The notes beneath the pieces were generated by a model. The model did no database searches, was not told the DNA's origin, and saw only the letters and a program-made list of their open reading frames with translations. From the NCBI RefSeq assembly GCF_918797525.1, contig NZ_OU963893.1:62001-126000 (forward strand): 64,000 nucleotides of DNA. Reading direction: 5' to 3'. This DNA comes from an unidentified bacterial endosymbiont. Its GTDB lineage: Bacteria > Pseudomonadota > Gammaproteobacteria > Enterobacterales > Enterobacteriaceae. A program made the translations under genes and the position numbers. Shown here one piece after another: positions 25,629 through 40,035 of this stretch; within the stretch, counting starts at the first letter, position 1, and each line of letters begins with the position of its first letter.

Positions 25629-27073
25629 CGCTGGACACGCTCAACGTGATGCTGGCGGTTAGCGAAGAGGGATTGATTGAAGAGGTGGTTATTACTCTTC
25701 TCGCCTCACCACAGCTGGCGGCTTTCTTTGAAAAATTCCCGAAGCTCAAAAAAGCGATGACGGACGATCTGCCGCGCTGGCGGGAAAACTTGCGGCAACG
25801 GTTTAAAGAGACCGGGGTGCCGCCTGAATTGACCGAGGAAGTTGCCGGTTATCAGCAGTGCCAGCGGCTCTCCACACCACAGTTTATCGTTCAGCTTCCA
25901 CGAACGCTGGCGCTACTCGATAAGGTGCACTCGCCGTTTGCCAGCCAGGCGCGAGCGTTGGTCACGGAGCACGCCCCCTTTACCCCGGCCCTGCACACCC
26001 TCTTTTTGCAGCGCTGGCGGCTAAGTCTTGTGGTTCAGGCCACGTCACTCAACCAGCAGTTGCTGGAGGAAGAACGTGAACAACTGCTCAGTGAAGTTCA
26101 GAAGCGTATGACCTTAAGCGGCCAACTGGAGCAGGTGCTGGTTGAAAATGAAAATGCAGCCGGGCGGCTCTGGGATATGAGCGCCGGGCAGTTACGGCGC
26201 GGCGACTACCAGCTTATCGTCAGGTATGGCGACTTTCTGGCGCAGCAGCCGGAACTCATGAAGCTTGCGGAACAACTTGGCCGCTCCCGGGAGGCGAAAT
26301 CGGTGCCAAAGAAAGATGCGCCAATGGAAACCTTCCGCACCCTGGTCCGTGAACCGGCAACCGTGCCGGAGCAGGTCGATGGGCTGCAGCAAAGTGATGA
26401 CATTTTGCGCCTGTTACCTACCGAACTCAGCACGCTGGGGATGACCGAACTGGAGTATGAATTTTACCGTCGGCTGGTGGAGAAGCAGCTCCTTACCTAC
26501 CGGCTTCAGGGCGAATCCTGGCGCGAAAAGCTAAGCCAGCGCCCGGTTATCCATCAGGATTTTGATGAACAACCGCGTGGGCCTTTTATTGTGTGCGTCG
26601 ATACCTCTGGTTCGATGGGCAGTTTTAACGAGCAGTGTGCGAAAGCGTTCTGCCTGGCCCTGATGCGCGTGGCGCTCGCCGACCGACGCCGCTGCTTTGT
26701 TATGCTCTTTTCCAGCGAAGTGGTGAGTTATGAGCTAACGAACCAGAAGGGTCTGGAGCAGGCAATTCGCTTTTTGAGCCAGCGTTTTCGCGGCGGTACC
26801 GATCTGGCCAGTTGTTTTCGCAGCATCATAGAACGCATGCAGGGCGGTGAATGGTACGATGCTGACACGGTGGTCATTTCCGATTTCATTGCCCAGCGGC
26901 TACCGGATGATGTGGTCAACAAAGTGAAGGAACTACAGAGGGTGCACCAGCATCGTTTTCACGCCGTGGCAATGTCAGCCCATGGAAAACCCGGCATCAT
27001 GCGCATTTTCGATCATATCTGGCGCTTTGATACCGGGTTACGTAGCCGCCTGCTCAGGCGCTGGCAGCGTTAA
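25622..27073 (+). CDS. viaA: VWA-domain protein ViaA
   Basis: 483 aa, the E. coli length. It is the partner of RavA and stimulates its ATPase. The C-terminal von Willebrand A domain has an intact MIDAS: DTSGSMG at about residues 326-332 and GGTDLAS further on. The N-terminal 300 residues are helical. Its ATG lies inside the last codons of ravA. It ends back-to-back with the convergent asnA, with no spacer. Confidence 0.96.
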   Translation: MLTLDTLNVMLAVSEEGLIEEVVITLLASPQLAAFFEKFPKLKKAMTDDLPRWRENLRQRFKETGVPPELTEEVAGYQQCQRLSTPQFIVQLPRTLALLDKVHSPFASQARALVTEHAPFTPALHTLFLQRWRLSLVVQATSLNQQLLEEEREQLLSEVQKRMTLSGQLEQVLVENENAAGRLWDMSAGQLRRGDYQLIVRYGDFLAQQPELMKLAEQLGRSREAKSVPKKDAPMETFRTLVREPATVPEQVDGLQQSDDILRLLPTELSTLGMTELEYEFYRRLVEKQLLTYRLQGESWREKLSQRPVIHQDFDEQPRGPFIVCVDTSGSMGSFNEQCAKAFCLALMRVALADRRRCFVMLFSSEVVSYELTNQKGLEQAIRFLSQRFRGGTDLASCFRSIIERMQGGEWYDADTVVISDFIAQRLPDDVVNKVKELQRVHQHRFHAVAMSAHGKPGIMRIFDHIWRFDTGLRSRLLRRWQR

Positions 27074-28066
27074 TTACAGAAGAGAATCCACGCTTTCACG
27101 GACCTGCTGCGGCCAGACGCCACACTGCACCTGACCAATATGAGAGAACTGCAGCAGCAGCATGGTCAGACGGGACTGGCCAATTCCGCCGCCAATAGTT
27201 TGTGGCATTTCTCCGCGCAGCAGCGCCTGATGCCATTCAAGCTGAAGACGATCTTCATCACCGGTTATCGCCAACTGGCGTTTTAGCGCATCGGCATCCA
27301 CGCGGATCCCCATGGAAGAAAGCTCGAACGCATCTTCCAGCACCGGGTTCCAGACGAGGATATCACCGTTCAGACCGGCAAACTCTTCTTCACCCGTGGT
27401 GCTCCAGTCATCATAATCCGGCGCACGCACATCATGGCGTTTTCCGTCCGATAGTTTGCCGCCGATCCCTATCAGGAACACGGCGCCCAGCTCTTTGGCT
27501 ATCGCACGTTCACGGCCTTTAGCATCCAGATCCGGGAAGCGGCTGAGTAGCGTCTGGCTGTGGACAAAGTGGATCGATTCCGGCAGGAATGGCGTCAGAC
27601 CAAACGCTTTACTCACTGCCGCTTCGGTCGCTTTGATCCCGGCGTAGATGGCCTCAACGGTCGATTTCAGCGTGCCTGTGTGGCGTTCTCCATCACCCAT
27701 TACCCGTTCCCAGTCCCACTGGTCAACATAGACAGAGTGAATAGCGCTAAGGCGATCTTCATCGGGGCGAAGGGCTTTCATGTGCGTGTAAAGCCCTTCG
27801 CCCGCGCTGAAGTCGTGCAGTCCCAGAGTTTGACGCTTCCACTTTGCCAGGGAGTGAACCACTTCGAACCGGGCGTCTGGCAGTGTTTTCACCTTAACCT
27901 GTACCGCTTTTTCGCACCCGGACAAGTTATCCTGCGTCCCATCGCCCACGCGGCTGAGAATTGGCGCCTGAACTTCAATCAGACCAAGCTTTTCTTCCAG
28001 CTGGCGGGAAAAATGGGATTTAACGAAACTGATCTGGCGTTGTTTTGCGATATAAGCGGTTTTCAT
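27074..28066 (-). CDS. asnA: Aspartate-ammonia ligase (asparagine synthetase A)
   Basis: 330 aa. It makes asparagine from aspartate, ammonia and ATP, with a class II aminoacyl-tRNA-synthetase-like fold. Visible family blocks include the N-terminal [23 protein letters not shown] and the C-terminal [14 protein letters not shown]. It is divergent from asnC, with a 151-bp control region in which AsnC is expected to activate asnA when asparagine is scarce. Confidence 0.97.
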   Translation of the reverse strand: MKTAYIAKQRQISFVKSHFSRQLEEKLGLIEVQAPILSRVGDGTQDNLSGCEKAVQVKVKTLPDARFEVVHSLAKWKRQTLGLHDFSAGEGLYTHMKALRPDEDRLSAIHSVYVDQWDWERVMGDGERHTGTLKSTVEAIYAGIKATEAAVSKAFGLTPFLPESIHFVHSQTLLSRFPDLDAKGRERAIAKELGAVFLIGIGGKLSDGKRHDVRAPDYDDWSTTGEEEFAGLNGDILVWNPVLEDAFELSSMGIRVDADALKRQLAITGDEDRLQLEWHQALLRGEMPQTIGGGIGQSRLTMLLLQFSHIGQVQCGVWPQQVRESVDSLL

Positions 28067-28217
28067 TTTTTATACTCCTGCGTTCTGTTGGTATTGATTA
28101 AGCAACAAAAAGGGCACTCATTTCAATAATCAAACAACAAAAAGCCGCCTTCGATTTTAATTCATTAAAATAAGCCGCTAAAATAGAGATATTGAATAAT
28201 CAAGATAAGAAAAACCT

Positions 28218-28676
28218 ATGGAAAATTATCAGATCGACAATCTCGACCGCAGCATCCTGGAGGCGCTAATGGCCAATGCACGTACCGCCTACGCCGAACT
28301 GGCGAAACAATTTGCCGTCAGCCCGGGGACTATTCACGTCCGCGTAGAGAAAATGAAACAGGCGGGGATCATTACTGGTGCGCGTATAGACGTTAGCCCT
28401 AAACATCTGGGTTATGACGTATGCTGCTTTATTGGCATTATTCTCAAAAGTGCAAAAGATTATCCCTCTGCCCTCGCCAGGCTGAACGCCCTCGAAGAAG
28501 TGACCGAGGCGTATTACACCACCGGGCACTACAGCATCTTTATTAAAGTGATGTGTCGTTCCATTGATGCCCTTCAGCAGGTACTTATCAACAAGATCCA
28601 AACAATCGATGAAATTCAGTCCACCGAGACCCTGATCTCCCTGCAAAACCCGATCATGCGCACCATCCGCCCATGA
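28218..28676 (+). CDS. asnC: Transcriptional regulator AsnC (Lrp family)
   Basis: 152 aa. The N-terminal helix-turn-helix (DRSILEALMANARTAYAELA...FAVSPGTIHVRVEKM) is followed by an RAM ligand-binding domain. It activates asnA, represses its own gene and responds to asparagine. In E. coli, transcription from here and mioC runs into oriC, and the orientation is the same here. Confidence 0.96.
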   Translation: MENYQIDNLDRSILEALMANARTAYAELAKQFAVSPGTIHVRVEKMKQAGIITGARIDVSPKHLGYDVCCFIGIILKSAKDYPSALARLNALEEVTEAYYTTGHYSIFIKVMCRSIDALQQVLINKIQTIDEIQSTETLISLQNPIMRTIRP

Positions 28677-28766
28677 TCGGGCAATTTCATTCCCACATTT
28701 TCCACAGGTAGATCCCAGCTCGTTCACAGCGTACAATGTCCGCCTCTTTATCTGAGCGAGCGATCA

Positions 28767-29207
28767 ATGGCGGACATTACTCTTATCAGTGGCAGCACCC
28801 TGGGCGGCGCAGAATATGTTGCGGAACATCTGGCTGAAAAGCTGGAAGATGCGGGCTTTTCCACCGAAACCCTGCATGGACCGTTGCTTGAAGACCTCCC
28901 GACTGCAGGGATCTGGCTACTGATCTCCTCCACGCACGGCGCGGGCGATGTTCCGGACAACCTGCAACCCTTATATGAAGATCTGCTGGAACAACAGCCT
29001 GACCTGACAAACGTCCGTTTCGGCGCGGTGGGTATCGGTAGCCGTGAATATGACACTTTCTGTGGTGCAATAGAGAAAATCGAAGCTGCTGTCACCTCAT
29101 GTGGAGCAAAACAGGTGGGTGAGACGCTGAAGATCAACATCCTCGATCACGATATTCCGGAAGATCCAGCCGAGATCTGGCTGGGTGAATGGAAAAAATT
29201 ACTCTAA
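28767..29207 (+). CDS. mioC: Flavodoxin-like protein MioC
   Basis: 146 aa (147 in E. coli), an FMN-binding flavodoxin-like protein reported to support biotin synthase activity in vitro. The phosphate-binding loop ISGSTLGGAEY is at the N-terminus, and STHGAGDVPDN and FGAVGIGSREYDTFC form the flavin loops. It lies immediately left of oriC. A TTTTCCACA near-match to a DnaA box lies in the promoter region (about 28697-28705). Confidence 0.95.
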   Translation: MADITLISGSTLGGAEYVAEHLAEKLEDAGFSTETLHGPLLEDLPTAGIWLLISSTHGAGDVPDNLQPLYEDLLEQQPDLTNVRFGAVGIGSREYDTFCGAIEKIEAAVTSCGAKQVGETLKINILDHDIPEDPAEIWLGEWKKLL

Positions 29208-29225
29208 TTAGGTTAAAGATTACGC

Positions 29226-29490
29226 AAACAGATGTGGATAACTCTGGTTAAAAGCTCGTATTAACCCGTAGTTATCCCATTAATAACCCTGAATCTGTTT
29301 TTGGCCTGTGTATAAAGTACCTCTTTGATCCCAGCTTATACTGTCCAGGATCACCGATCACTAACAGCAAACGATCCTTTCTAAAGGCATGATCTTCTTT
29401 ATAAGATCGGGCTTATCCACAGAAGTCTGCGATCCTAATAAGAGATCACAATAGAACAGATCTCTAAATAAAAAGATCTTCTTTTAATAA
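29226..29490. other. oriC: Chromosomal replication origin oriC
   Basis: The mioC-mnmG gap contains the full enterobacterial origin. DnaA boxes: R4 as TGTGGATAA (29233-29241), R2 as TGTGTATAA (29307-29315), R1 as TTATCCACA (29413-29421), and an R3-position box read as TTATCCCAT (29272-29280). The AT-rich unwinding element carries three 13-mers ending in GATC: 29435-29447, 29450-29462 and 29466-29478. About eleven GATC Dam/SeqA sites occur between 29325 and 29500. The order matches E. coli oriC read from mioC toward mnmG. Confidence 0.96.
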
Positions 29491-29590
29491 CCCAGGATCC
29501 CGGTGCTTTCTCGAAAGACGAAAGTTGAGTAGAATCCACGGCCCGGGCATCAAACCATTTTTCATACCGCTTTACGCGAGGCAGACCACC

Positions 29591-31480
29591 ATGTTTTATC
29601 AGGATCCTTTTGACGTCATCATCATTGGCGGGGGTCATGCAGGCACTGAGGCCGCAATGGCCGCGGCGCGGATGGGTCAGCAGACCCTGCTTTTGACACA
29701 CAATATCGACACGCTGGGACAAATGTCCTGTAATCCGGCGATTGGCGGCATTGGGAAAGGACACCTGGTAAAAGAAGTGGATGCACTTGGCGGCCTGATG
29801 GCGAAAGCGATCGATCGGGCAGGGATCCAGTTTAGGATACTAAACGCCAGTAAAGGCCCTGCCGTCCGTGCAACCCGGGCACAGGCTGACCGTGTGCTTT
29901 ACCGTCAGGCCGTGCGCACCGCGCTGGAGAACCAGCCAAACCTGATGATCTTCCAGCAGGCCGTTGACGATCTTATCGTTGAGAACGATCGCGTTGTCGG
30001 TGCAGTAACCCAGATGGGGCTGAAATTCCGGGCAAAAGCGGTTGTGCTGACCGTGGGGACATTCCTGGACGGTAAGATCCATATCGGTCTCGATAACTAC
30101 AGCGGCGGCCGTGCTGGCGATCCGCCATCAATTTCACTCTCTCGCCGTCTGCGTGAACTGCCGCTGCGCGTTAACCGCCTGAAAACCGGAACCCCGCCGC
30201 GTATTGACGCGCGAACCATTGATTTCAGCGTACTGGCGCCGCAGCACGGTGATAACCCGCTGCCGGTGTTCTCGTTCATGGGCAATGCGGCACAGCATCC
30301 TCAGCAGGTACCGTGTTACATCACGTACACCAACGAAAAAACGCACGACGTAATCCGTAATAATCTCGATCGCAGCCCAATGTACGCTGGCGTGATCGAA
30401 GGGATCGGCCCACGTTACTGTCCGTCGATCGAAGACAAGGTGATGCGTTTTGCCGATCGAAACCAACACCAAATCTTCCTGGAGCCGGAAGGACTGACCT
30501 CTAACGAAATTTACCCGAACGGCATCTCCACCAGCCTGCCGTTCGATGTGCAGATGCAAATTGTGCGCTCAATGCAGGGCATGGAGAACGCGAAAATTGT
30601 GCGTCCGGGCTACGCTATTGAGTATGATTTCTTCGACCCACGTGACCTGAAGCCTACCCTTGAGAGTAAATTCATCCAGGGGCTGTTCTTCGCGGGCCAG
30701 ATTAACGGCACCACCGGTTACGAAGAAGCTGCCGCTCAGGGCTTGCTTGCGGGTCTGAACGCCGCACGTTTCTCTGCCGAGAAAGAGGGCTGGGCGCCGG
30801 GTCGTTCTCAGGCCTATCTGGGCGTGCTGGTTGACGATCTCTGTACGCTGGGTACCAAAGAACCGTACCGTATGTTTACCTCTCGCGCGGAATATCGCCT
30901 GATGCTGCGCGAGGATAATGCCGACCTGCGTCTGACCGAAATGGGCCGTGAGCTGGGCCTGGTGGATGACGAACGCTGGGCGCGCTTCAACGAGAAGCTG
31001 GAATGCATCGAGCAGGAACGTCAGCGTCTGAAAACAACCTGGGTAAATCCGCAGGCAGAAACCGCAGCTGAAGTGAACGCTTACTTAACTGCGCCGCTCT
31101 CACGCGAAGCCAGTGGAGAAGATTTGCTGCGACGTCCTGAAGTCACCTATGCCAACCTGGTGACGCTAAGCCCATTCTCACCGGGCCTTGAAGACGCTGA
31201 AGCGGCTGAGCAGGTTGAAATTCAGGTGAAATACGAAGGGTATATCGCGCGTCAACAGGATGAAATCGACAAACAGCAGCGTAACGAAAACACGTTGTTG
31301 CCAGAAATGCTCGACTATCGCCAGGTGACGGGGCTCTCAAACGAAGTCATCGCCAAACTCAACGATCACAAACCTGTGTCGATCGGCCAGGCGTCGCGTA
31401 TTTCCGGCGTCACGCCTGCCGCAATTTCGATTCTGCTGGTGTGGTTGAAAAAACAGGGCATGCTGCGCCGCAGCGCATAG
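29591..31480 (+). CDS. mnmG: tRNA uridine-5-carboxymethylaminomethyl synthesis enzyme MnmG (GidA)
   Basis: 629 aa. With MnmE (also in this window) it uses FAD and methylene-THF to build cmnm5U at the wobble base of several tRNAs. The FAD-binding [10 protein letters not shown] is near residues 13-22, and the conserved [14 protein letters not shown] and [19 protein letters not shown] motifs are present. Start at ATG 29591 as in E. coli; the frame is open to 29525 but that leader is promoter DNA, with TAGAAT at 29530-29535 as a possible -10. Confidence 0.97.
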   Translation: MFYQDPFDVIIIGGGHAGTEAAMAAARMGQQTLLLTHNIDTLGQMSCNPAIGGIGKGHLVKEVDALGGLMAKAIDRAGIQFRILNASKGPAVRATRAQADRVLYRQAVRTALENQPNLMIFQQAVDDLIVENDRVVGAVTQMGLKFRAKAVVLTVGTFLDGKIHIGLDNYSGGRAGDPPSISLSRRLRELPLRVNRLKTGTPPRIDARTIDFSVLAPQHGDNPLPVFSFMGNAAQHPQQVPCYITYTNEKTHDVIRNNLDRSPMYAGVIEGIGPRYCPSIEDKVMRFADRNQHQIFLEPEGLTSNEIYPNGISTSLPFDVQMQIVRSMQGMENAKIVRPGYAIEYDFFDPRDLKPTLESKFIQGLFFAGQINGTTGYEEAAAQGLLAGLNAARFSAEKEGWAPGRSQAYLGVLVDDLCTLGTKEPYRMFTSRAEYRLMLREDNADLRLTEMGRELGLVDDERWARFNEKLECIEQERQRLKTTWVNPQAETAAEVNAYLTAPLSREASGEDLLRRPEVTYANLVTLSPFSPGLEDAEAAEQVEIQVKYEGYIARQQDEIDKQQRNENTLLPEMLDYRQVTGLSNEVIAKLNDHKPVSIGQASRISGVTPAAISILLVWLKKQGMLRRSA

Positions 31481-31493
31481 CCCCTTGAAAATT

Positions 31494-31523
31494 GCCCGGT
31501 GGCGCTGCGCTTACCGGGCCTAC
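31494..31523. repeat. REP-type palindrome between mnmG and rsmG
   Basis: GCCCGGTGGCGCTGCGC followed by TTACCGGGCCTAC forms the standard enterobacterial REP hairpin. It is the same family as the elements at 52338 and 55829. Confidence 0.8.
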
Positions 31524-31560
31524 AGCAATCCGCCAATAAGTATTTAAACAGGTACCCACC

Positions 31561-32184
31561 GTGCTCAATAAACTCTCTCGTCTGCTGGATCAGGCAGGTA
31601 TTTCGCTCACCGATCACCAGAAAAGCCAGCTGGTGGCCTATGTCGATATGTTGAACAAATGGAATAAAGCGTACAACCTGACGTCGGTGCGCGACCCCAA
31701 CGAGATGCTAATCCGTCATATTCTCGATAGCATCGTGGTTGCGCCCTATTTGCGTGGCGATCGCTTTATCGACGTCGGTACAGGCCCCGGTCTGCCGGGT
31801 ATCCCGCTATCTATCGTGCGTCCTGAGTGTCATTTCACGCTGCTGGACAGCCTTGGCAAGCGCGTGCGCTTTTTACGCCAGGTGCAGCATGAACTAAAGC
31901 TTGAAAACATTACGCCTGTACAGAGCAGGGTAGAAGCGTTTCCATCTGAGCCGCCCTTCGACGGGGTTATCAGCCGTGCATTTGCTTCACTTAATGACAT
32001 GGTCAGATGGTGTCAGCATTTGCCTGCAGAAAATGGCCGGTTTTTTGCCCTTAAAGGCCAAATTCCGGCGGATGAAATTGGCCAGCTTCCGGAGGGATTT
32101 GCAGTGGAGTCAATTGAGAAATTACAGATCCCTCAACTGGATGGGGAACGCCATCTGGTGATAATTAAGCCAAACAATTTTTAA
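31561..32184 (+). CDS. rsmG: 16S rRNA m7G527 methyltransferase RsmG (GidB)
   Basis: 207 aa, starting at GTG 31561. It methylates G527 of 16S rRNA with S-adenosylmethionine; loss gives low-level streptomycin resistance. The SAM-binding loop [13 protein letters not shown] is at residues about 70-82, followed by [15 protein letters not shown] and the conserved SRAFASL. It lies 80 bp after mnmG with a REP element in between. Confidence 0.96.
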   Translation: MLNKLSRLLDQAGISLTDHQKSQLVAYVDMLNKWNKAYNLTSVRDPNEMLIRHILDSIVVAPYLRGDRFIDVGTGPGLPGIPLSIVRPECHFTLLDSLGKRVRFLRQVQHELKLENITPVQSRVEAFPSEPPFDGVISRAFASLNDMVRWCQHLPAENGRFFALKGQIPADEIGQLPEGFAVESIEKLQIPQLDGERHLVIIKPNNF

Positions 32185-32682
32185 AAATATAATAAAATTT
32201 GTGGAATTTGTGCTGTTCTTTATGTGTTAAAAGACAGCACAACGAAAAGGATTTGGCGGAGGTTAGTTTAACCTTGTCGTTACCAGGGTGTTTCTGTTGG
32301 TTAACTTTATCGGGATTGTTCACCGTGAGGATAATCAACAATGAAAATATCAGGCTGCTAAAAGTGGGCTGAGGCAACCAGAATGCAATGTTAAATATTT
32401 ATTAAAAATGTCAATAAAAGGTTTTTATTGTATACAGGGCTGTTTTGAAAAAAGTTGCGATATTTTTTCTTTAATTTCAGAAAGATGAAATAGTACGATT
32501 TACGTCTTTGATAAATACAACCTTATCGTAAATGTGCATTTTGTGATCTCGTGCACGCTTTATCGTCAACGTTTTCGCGCTGTTTGCAGTTTTGACCGAA
32601 GGGTGGCGCTTTCAACAAAAGTTAAAAAATAGCGCTGGGGAAAAATATTTAAACATTTATTCACCTTTTCGCTACTTAATGT

Positions 32683-32710
32683 TTGAAATCACGGGGGCGC
32701 ACCGTATAAT
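32683..32710 (+). promoter_or_regulatory. atp operon promoter
   Basis: TTGAAA (32683-32688) and TATAAT (32705-32710) with a 16-bp spacer. The surrounding ATCACGGGGGCGCACCG resembles the E. coli unc promoter. Transcription should start near 32717, about 85 bp before atpI. The region 32185-32680 upstream is AT-rich and shows no gene. Confidence 0.8.
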
Positions 32711-32800
32711 TTGACCGCTTTTTGATGCTTGACTCAGAGCCTCAAAGGACGTTTTATACGACACGCGGCATACCTCGAAGGGAGCAGGAGTAAAAACGTG

Positions 32801-34005
<1,205 letters not shown>

Positions 34006-34036
34006 TTTTTTATCAACACTACTACGTTTTAATTGA

Positions 34037-34311
<275 letters not shown>

Positions 34312-34342
34312 TAAGCCACAGAAATTAAAGAGGTATTGTGCT

Positions 34343-34813
34343 GTGAACATGAACGCAACAATCCTCGGCCAGGCCATCGCGTTTATTATCTTTGTCTGGT
34401 TCTGCATGAAGTATGTATGGCCGCCTTTAATGGCTGCCATCGAAAAACGTCAGAAAGAAATTACTGACGGTCTGGCTTCCGCAGAACGCGCTAAGAAAGA
34501 TTTGGACCTTGCACAGGCCAACGCGACAGACCAGCTGAAAAAAGCGAAAGCTGAAGCTCAGGTAATCATTGAACAGGCTAACAAACGCCGTTCTCAGATC
34601 CTGGATGAAGCCAAAGCTGAAGCAGAACAGGAACGTACTAAGATCGTGACACAAGCTCAGGCTGAAATTGATGCCGAGCGTAAACGTGCCCGTGAAGAAC
34701 TGCGTAAGCAGGTTGCGATTCTGGCTGTTGCTGGCGCCGAGAAGATCATCGAACGTTCCGTGGATGTCGCTGCTAACAGCGACATCGTGGACAAACTTGT
34801 CGCTGAACTGTAA
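34343..34813 (+). CDS. atpF: F0 ATP synthase subunit b
   Basis: 156 aa from GTG 34343, the start used in E. coli. One N-terminal membrane helix is followed by a long charged coiled coil that forms the peripheral stalk as a homodimer ([12 protein letters not shown]..., [15 protein letters not shown]). It ends 14 bases before atpH. Confidence 0.97.
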   Translation: MNMNATILGQAIAFIIFVWFCMKYVWPPLMAAIEKRQKEITDGLASAERAKKDLDLAQANATDQLKKAKAEAQVIIEQANKRRSQILDEAKAEAEQERTKIVTQAQAEIDAERKRAREELRKQVAILAVAGAEKIIERSVDVAANSDIVDKLVAEL

Positions 34814-34827
34814 GGAGGGAGGGGCTG

Positions 34828-35361
34828 ATGTCTGAATTTGTTACGGTAGCTCGCCCCTACGCCAAAGCAGCTTTTGACTTTGCTGTCGAACACCAAAATG
34901 TCGATCGCTGGCAGAACATGCTGGCGTTTGCCGCTGAGGTGACGAAAAACGAACAAATGGCCGAGTTGCTGTCTGGTGCATTAGCACCTGATACCCTCGC
35001 CGCGTCGTTTATCGCCGTGTGCGGAGAGCAACTGGATGCCAACGGTCAGAACCTGATTAAGGTTATGGCTGAAAATGGTCGTCTCCGTGTGCTCCCGGAT
35101 GTTCTCGAGCAGTTTGAGCACTTACGTGCCCTCAGTGAAGCCACTGCAGAAGTCGATGTAACTTCTGCAACTGAACTGAGTGAAGAGCAGCTTGTGAAAA
35201 TCACCGCCGCGATGGAAAAACGTCTGTCACGCAAAGTTAAGCTGAATTGCAAAATCGATAAGTCTGTAATGGCAGGCGTAATCATCCGCTCGGGTGATAT
35301 GGTCATTGATGGCAGCGTACGCGGCCGTCTTGAACGCCTTGCAGACGTCTTGCAGTCTTAA
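34828..35361 (+). CDS. atpH: F1 ATP synthase subunit delta
   Basis: 177 aa. It joins the peripheral stalk to the top of the alpha3beta3 head. The N-terminal six-helix domain ([14 protein letters not shown]) and the C-terminal signature ([21 protein letters not shown]) are intact. AAGGAGGGAGGG provides the ribosome site. Confidence 0.97.
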   Translation: MSEFVTVARPYAKAAFDFAVEHQNVDRWQNMLAFAAEVTKNEQMAELLSGALAPDTLAASFIAVCGEQLDANGQNLIKVMAENGRLRVLPDVLEQFEHLRALSEATAEVDVTSATELSEEQLVKITAAMEKRLSRKVKLNCKIDKSVMAGVIIRSGDMVIDGSVRGRLERLADVLQS

Positions 35362-35373
35362 GGGGACTGGAGC

Positions 35374-36915
35374 ATGCAACTGAATTCCACCGAAATCAGC
35401 GAACTGATCAAGCAGCGCATTGCTCAGTTCAATGTTGTGAGCGAAGCTCACAACGAAGGTACTATTGTTTCTGTAAGTGACGGTGTTATCCGTATCCACG
35501 GCCTGGCCGATTGTATGCAGGGTGAGATGATTTCCCTGCCGGGTAACCGTTACGCTATCGCACTGAACCTGGAGCGCGACTCCGTAGGTGCAGTGGTGAT
35601 GGGTCCATACGCTGACCTCGCCGAAGGCATGAAGGTTAAGTGTACTGGCCGTATTCTGGAAGTACCGGTTGGTCGTGGCCTGCTGGGTCGTGTCGTTAAT
35701 ACCCTGGGTGCGCCAATCGACGGTAAAGGTCCAGTTGAGCACGATGGCTTCTCCCCAATCGAAGTTATCGCACCGGGCGTTATCGACCGTCAGTCTGTTG
35801 ATCAGCCTGTTCAGACGGGTTACAAGTCCGTTGATGCCATGATCCCAATCGGTCGTGGTCAGCGTGAACTGATCATCGGTGACCGTCAGACCGGTAAAAC
35901 CGCGATGGCAATCGACGCCATCATCAACCAGCGTGACTCCGGCATCAAATGTGTGTACGTGGCTATTGGCCAGAAAGCGTCCACCATTTCTAACGTGGTT
36001 CGTAAACTGGAAGAGCACGGCGCACTGGCTAACACCATCGTTGTTGTGGCAACCGCCTCTGAATCCGCTGCACTGCAATACCTGGCGCCGTATGCCGGTT
36101 GCGCAATGGGCGAATACTTCCGTGACCGCGGTGAAGATGCGCTGATCGTATACGATGACCTGTCTAAACAGGCTGTTGCATATCGTCAGGTTTCCCTGCT
36201 GCTGCGTCGTCCACCAGGACGTGAAGCATTCCCGGGCGACGTATTCTACCTCCACTCTCGTCTGCTGGAGCGTGCTTCCCGCGTTAACGCGGAATACGTC
36301 GAGAATTTCACCAAAGGTGAAGTGAAGGGTAAAACGGGTTCTCTGACCGCTCTGCCGATCATTGAAACTCAGGCGGGTGACGTTTCTGCGTTCGTTCCGA
36401 CCAACGTAATTTCCATTACCGACGGTCAGATCTTCCTGGAAACCAACCTGTTTAACTCCGGTATTCGTCCGGCGGTTAACCCAGGTATCTCCGTATCCCG
36501 TGTGGGTGGTGCTGCTCAGACCAAGATCATCAAGAAACTGTCCGGTGGTATCCGTACCGCTCTGGCTCAGTATCGTGAACTGGCCGCGTTCTCTCAGTTC
36601 GCCTCCGATCTGGACGAAGCAACCCGTAAACAGCTGAGCCACGGTCAGAAAGTGACCGAGCTGCTGAAGCAGAAACAGTACGCGCCAATGTCTGTTGCTC
36701 AGCAGGGCCTGGTGTTGTTCGCGGCTGAACGCGGTTACCTCGAAGATGTGGAACTGGCGAAAATCGGTAGCTTCGAAGCCGCTCTGCTGGCTTACGTCGA
36801 CCGTGATCACGCTCCGCTGATGCAAGAGATCAACCAGACCGGTGGCTATAACGACGAAATCGAAGGCAAGCTGAAAGCTATCCTCGATTCCTTCAAAGCA
36901 ACCCAGTCCTGGTAA
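35374..36915 (+). CDS. atpA: F1 ATP synthase subunit alpha
   Basis: 513 aa, the regulatory nucleotide-binding subunit. The P-loop GDRQTGKTA lies near residues 169-177 and the arginine-finger region is in [13 protein letters not shown]. It is 12 bp after atpH. A 644-codon open frame on the opposite strand (35227-37161) is a composition shadow. Confidence 0.98.
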   Translation: MQLNSTEISELIKQRIAQFNVVSEAHNEGTIVSVSDGVIRIHGLADCMQGEMISLPGNRYAIALNLERDSVGAVVMGPYADLAEGMKVKCTGRILEVPVGRGLLGRVVNTLGAPIDGKGPVEHDGFSPIEVIAPGVIDRQSVDQPVQTGYKSVDAMIPIGRGQRELIIGDRQTGKTAMAIDAIINQRDSGIKCVYVAIGQKASTISNVVRKLEEHGALANTIVVVATASESAALQYLAPYAGCAMGEYFRDRGEDALIVYDDLSKQAVAYRQVSLLLRRPPGREAFPGDVFYLHSRLLERASRVNAEYVENFTKGEVKGKTGSLTALPIIETQAGDVSAFVPTNVISITDGQIFLETNLFNSGIRPAVNPGISVSRVGGAAQTKIIKKLSGGIRTALAQYRELAAFSQFASDLDEATRKQLSHGQKVTELLKQKQYAPMSVAQQGLVLFAAERGYLEDVELAKIGSFEAALLAYVDRDHAPLMQEINQTGGYNDEIEGKLKAILDSFKATQSW

Positions 36916-36966
36916 TCGTCCGACGGCTTGTCTTTGGGCAAGCCGTCTGGCATTGAGGAGAAGCTC

Positions 36967-39239
<2,273 letters not shown>

Positions 39240-39259
39240 CGCCTTAATCGGAGGGTGAT

Positions 39260-39679
39260 ATGGCAATGACTTACCACCTGGACGTCGTCAGCGCAGAGCA
39301 ACAAATGTTCTCTGGTCTGGTCGAGAAAATCCAGGTAACGGGTAGTGAAGGTGAACTGGGTATTTTCCCGGGTCACGCGCCGCTGCTCACCGCCATTAAG
39401 CCTGGTATGATCCGCATCGTTAAACAGTTCGGTCATGAAGAGTTTATCTATCTGTCCGGCGGCATTCTTGAAGTGCAGCCTGGTAGTGTGACCGTTCTGG
39501 CTGATACTGCAATTCGCGGCCAGGATCTCGACGAAGCGCGAGCCCTGGAATCGAAGCGCAAAGCCGAAGAGCATATTAGTAGCTCTCATGGCGACGTGGA
39601 TTACGCTCAGGCGTCTGCGGAGCTGGCCAAGGCGATCGCGAAACTGCGCGTTATCGAGTTGACCAAAAAAGCGATGTAA
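39260..39679 (+). CDS. atpC: F1 ATP synthase subunit epsilon
   Basis: 139 aa. An N-terminal beta-barrel ([16 protein letters not shown]...[15 protein letters not shown]) precedes a C-terminal two-helix arm that inhibits ATP hydrolysis. Last gene of the operon; GGAGG lies just upstream of the ATG and a terminator follows. Confidence 0.97.
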   Translation: MAMTYHLDVVSAEQQMFSGLVEKIQVTGSEGELGIFPGHAPLLTAIKPGMIRIVKQFGHEEFIYLSGGILEVQPGSVTVLADTAIRGQDLDEARALESKRKAEEHISSSHGDVDYAQASAELAKAIAKLRVIELTKKAM

Positions 39680-39698
39680 CACCGGCTTGAAAAGCACA

Positions 39699-39731
39699 AA
39701 AGCCAGTCTGATCTCCAGGCTGGCTTTTTTA
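39699..39731 (+). terminator. atp operon terminator
   Basis: AAAGCCAG (39699-39706) and CTGGCTTT pair around a short loop, followed by TTTTT. Confidence 0.88.
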
Positions 39732-39778
39732 TGCTTCCGATTTAGGAAAATCGAAACTGAAAAGCTGTTTTATTATTT

Positions 39779-39794
39779 TGTGATTTACATCACA
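39779..39794. promoter_or_regulatory. CRP site 1 (perfect consensus halves)
   Basis: TGTGA-TTTACA-TCACA, a perfect 5-6-5 match to the cAMP-CRP consensus, centred at 39786.5. It lies just upstream of a TTGATC/TAGACT promoter. Confidence 0.85.
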
Positions 39795-39800
39795 AAAAAG

Positions 39801-39829
39801 TTGATCGGTTAAAAAATGAGGCGTAGACT
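39801..39829 (+). promoter_or_regulatory. Putative sigma70 promoter between two CRP sites
   Basis: TTGATC (39801-39806) and TAGACT (39824-39829) with an optimal 17-bp spacer. The predicted start is near 39836, which puts CRP site 1 near -49.5 and CRP site 2 near +8. Confidence 0.6.
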
Positions 39830-39835
39830 TATTTT

Positions 39836-39851
39836 TGTGAAATATATCACA
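39836..39851. promoter_or_regulatory. CRP site 2 (perfect consensus halves)
   Basis: TGTGA-AATATA-TCACA, again a perfect 5-6-5 match, centred at 39843.5 and 57 bp from site 1. It overlaps the predicted transcription start and would fit repression. Confidence 0.85.
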
Positions 39852-39881
39852 GAATAAATCTTAGTCAATCAGGAAGCCACC

Positions 39882-39953
39882 ATGAAACTGGTCAATAAAA
39901 TTATCGCTCTCTTCAGCAATATGAACGTCTCTTTCGGTACGTTTAACCACTGA
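39882..39953 (+). CDS. Putative 23-aa small protein
   Basis: ATG 39882 opens a 23-codon frame ending in TGA, with AGGA seven bases upstream. The peptide starts MKLVNKIIALFSNM and ends in FNH. It has a cationic-hydrophobic, amphipathic pattern and resembles in style the E. coli small membrane-associated protein AzuC, which is CRP-regulated and lies on a dual-function RNA. That likeness is from memory and weak at the sequence level. Strong CRP and promoter elements support expression. Downstream, 39971-40007 folds into a two-part stem and a run of six T follows at 40030-40035, so ORF and structure may form one short transcript. Confidence 0.5.
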   Translation: MKLVNKIIALFSNMNVSFGTFNH

Positions 39954-39970
39954 TCCGCTGAATGCCGAGT

Positions 39971-40035
39971 GGTGCCACGCTTACCGTTGTGTGATAAGCG
40001 AAGCGCCATCTGGCAACACATCTCCGCTGTTTTTT
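39971..40035 (+). ncRNA. Possible structured 3' part of a short CRP-controlled transcript
   Basis: GGTGC (39971-39975) pairs with GCGCC (40003-40007), and GCTTA (39979-39983) with TAAGC (39995-39999), separated by a symmetric 3x3 internal loop. A U6 run lies at 40030-40035. This could be the 3' part of a dual-function sRNA that begins near 39836. There is no homology evidence; the call rests on structure and context only. Confidence 0.3.
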
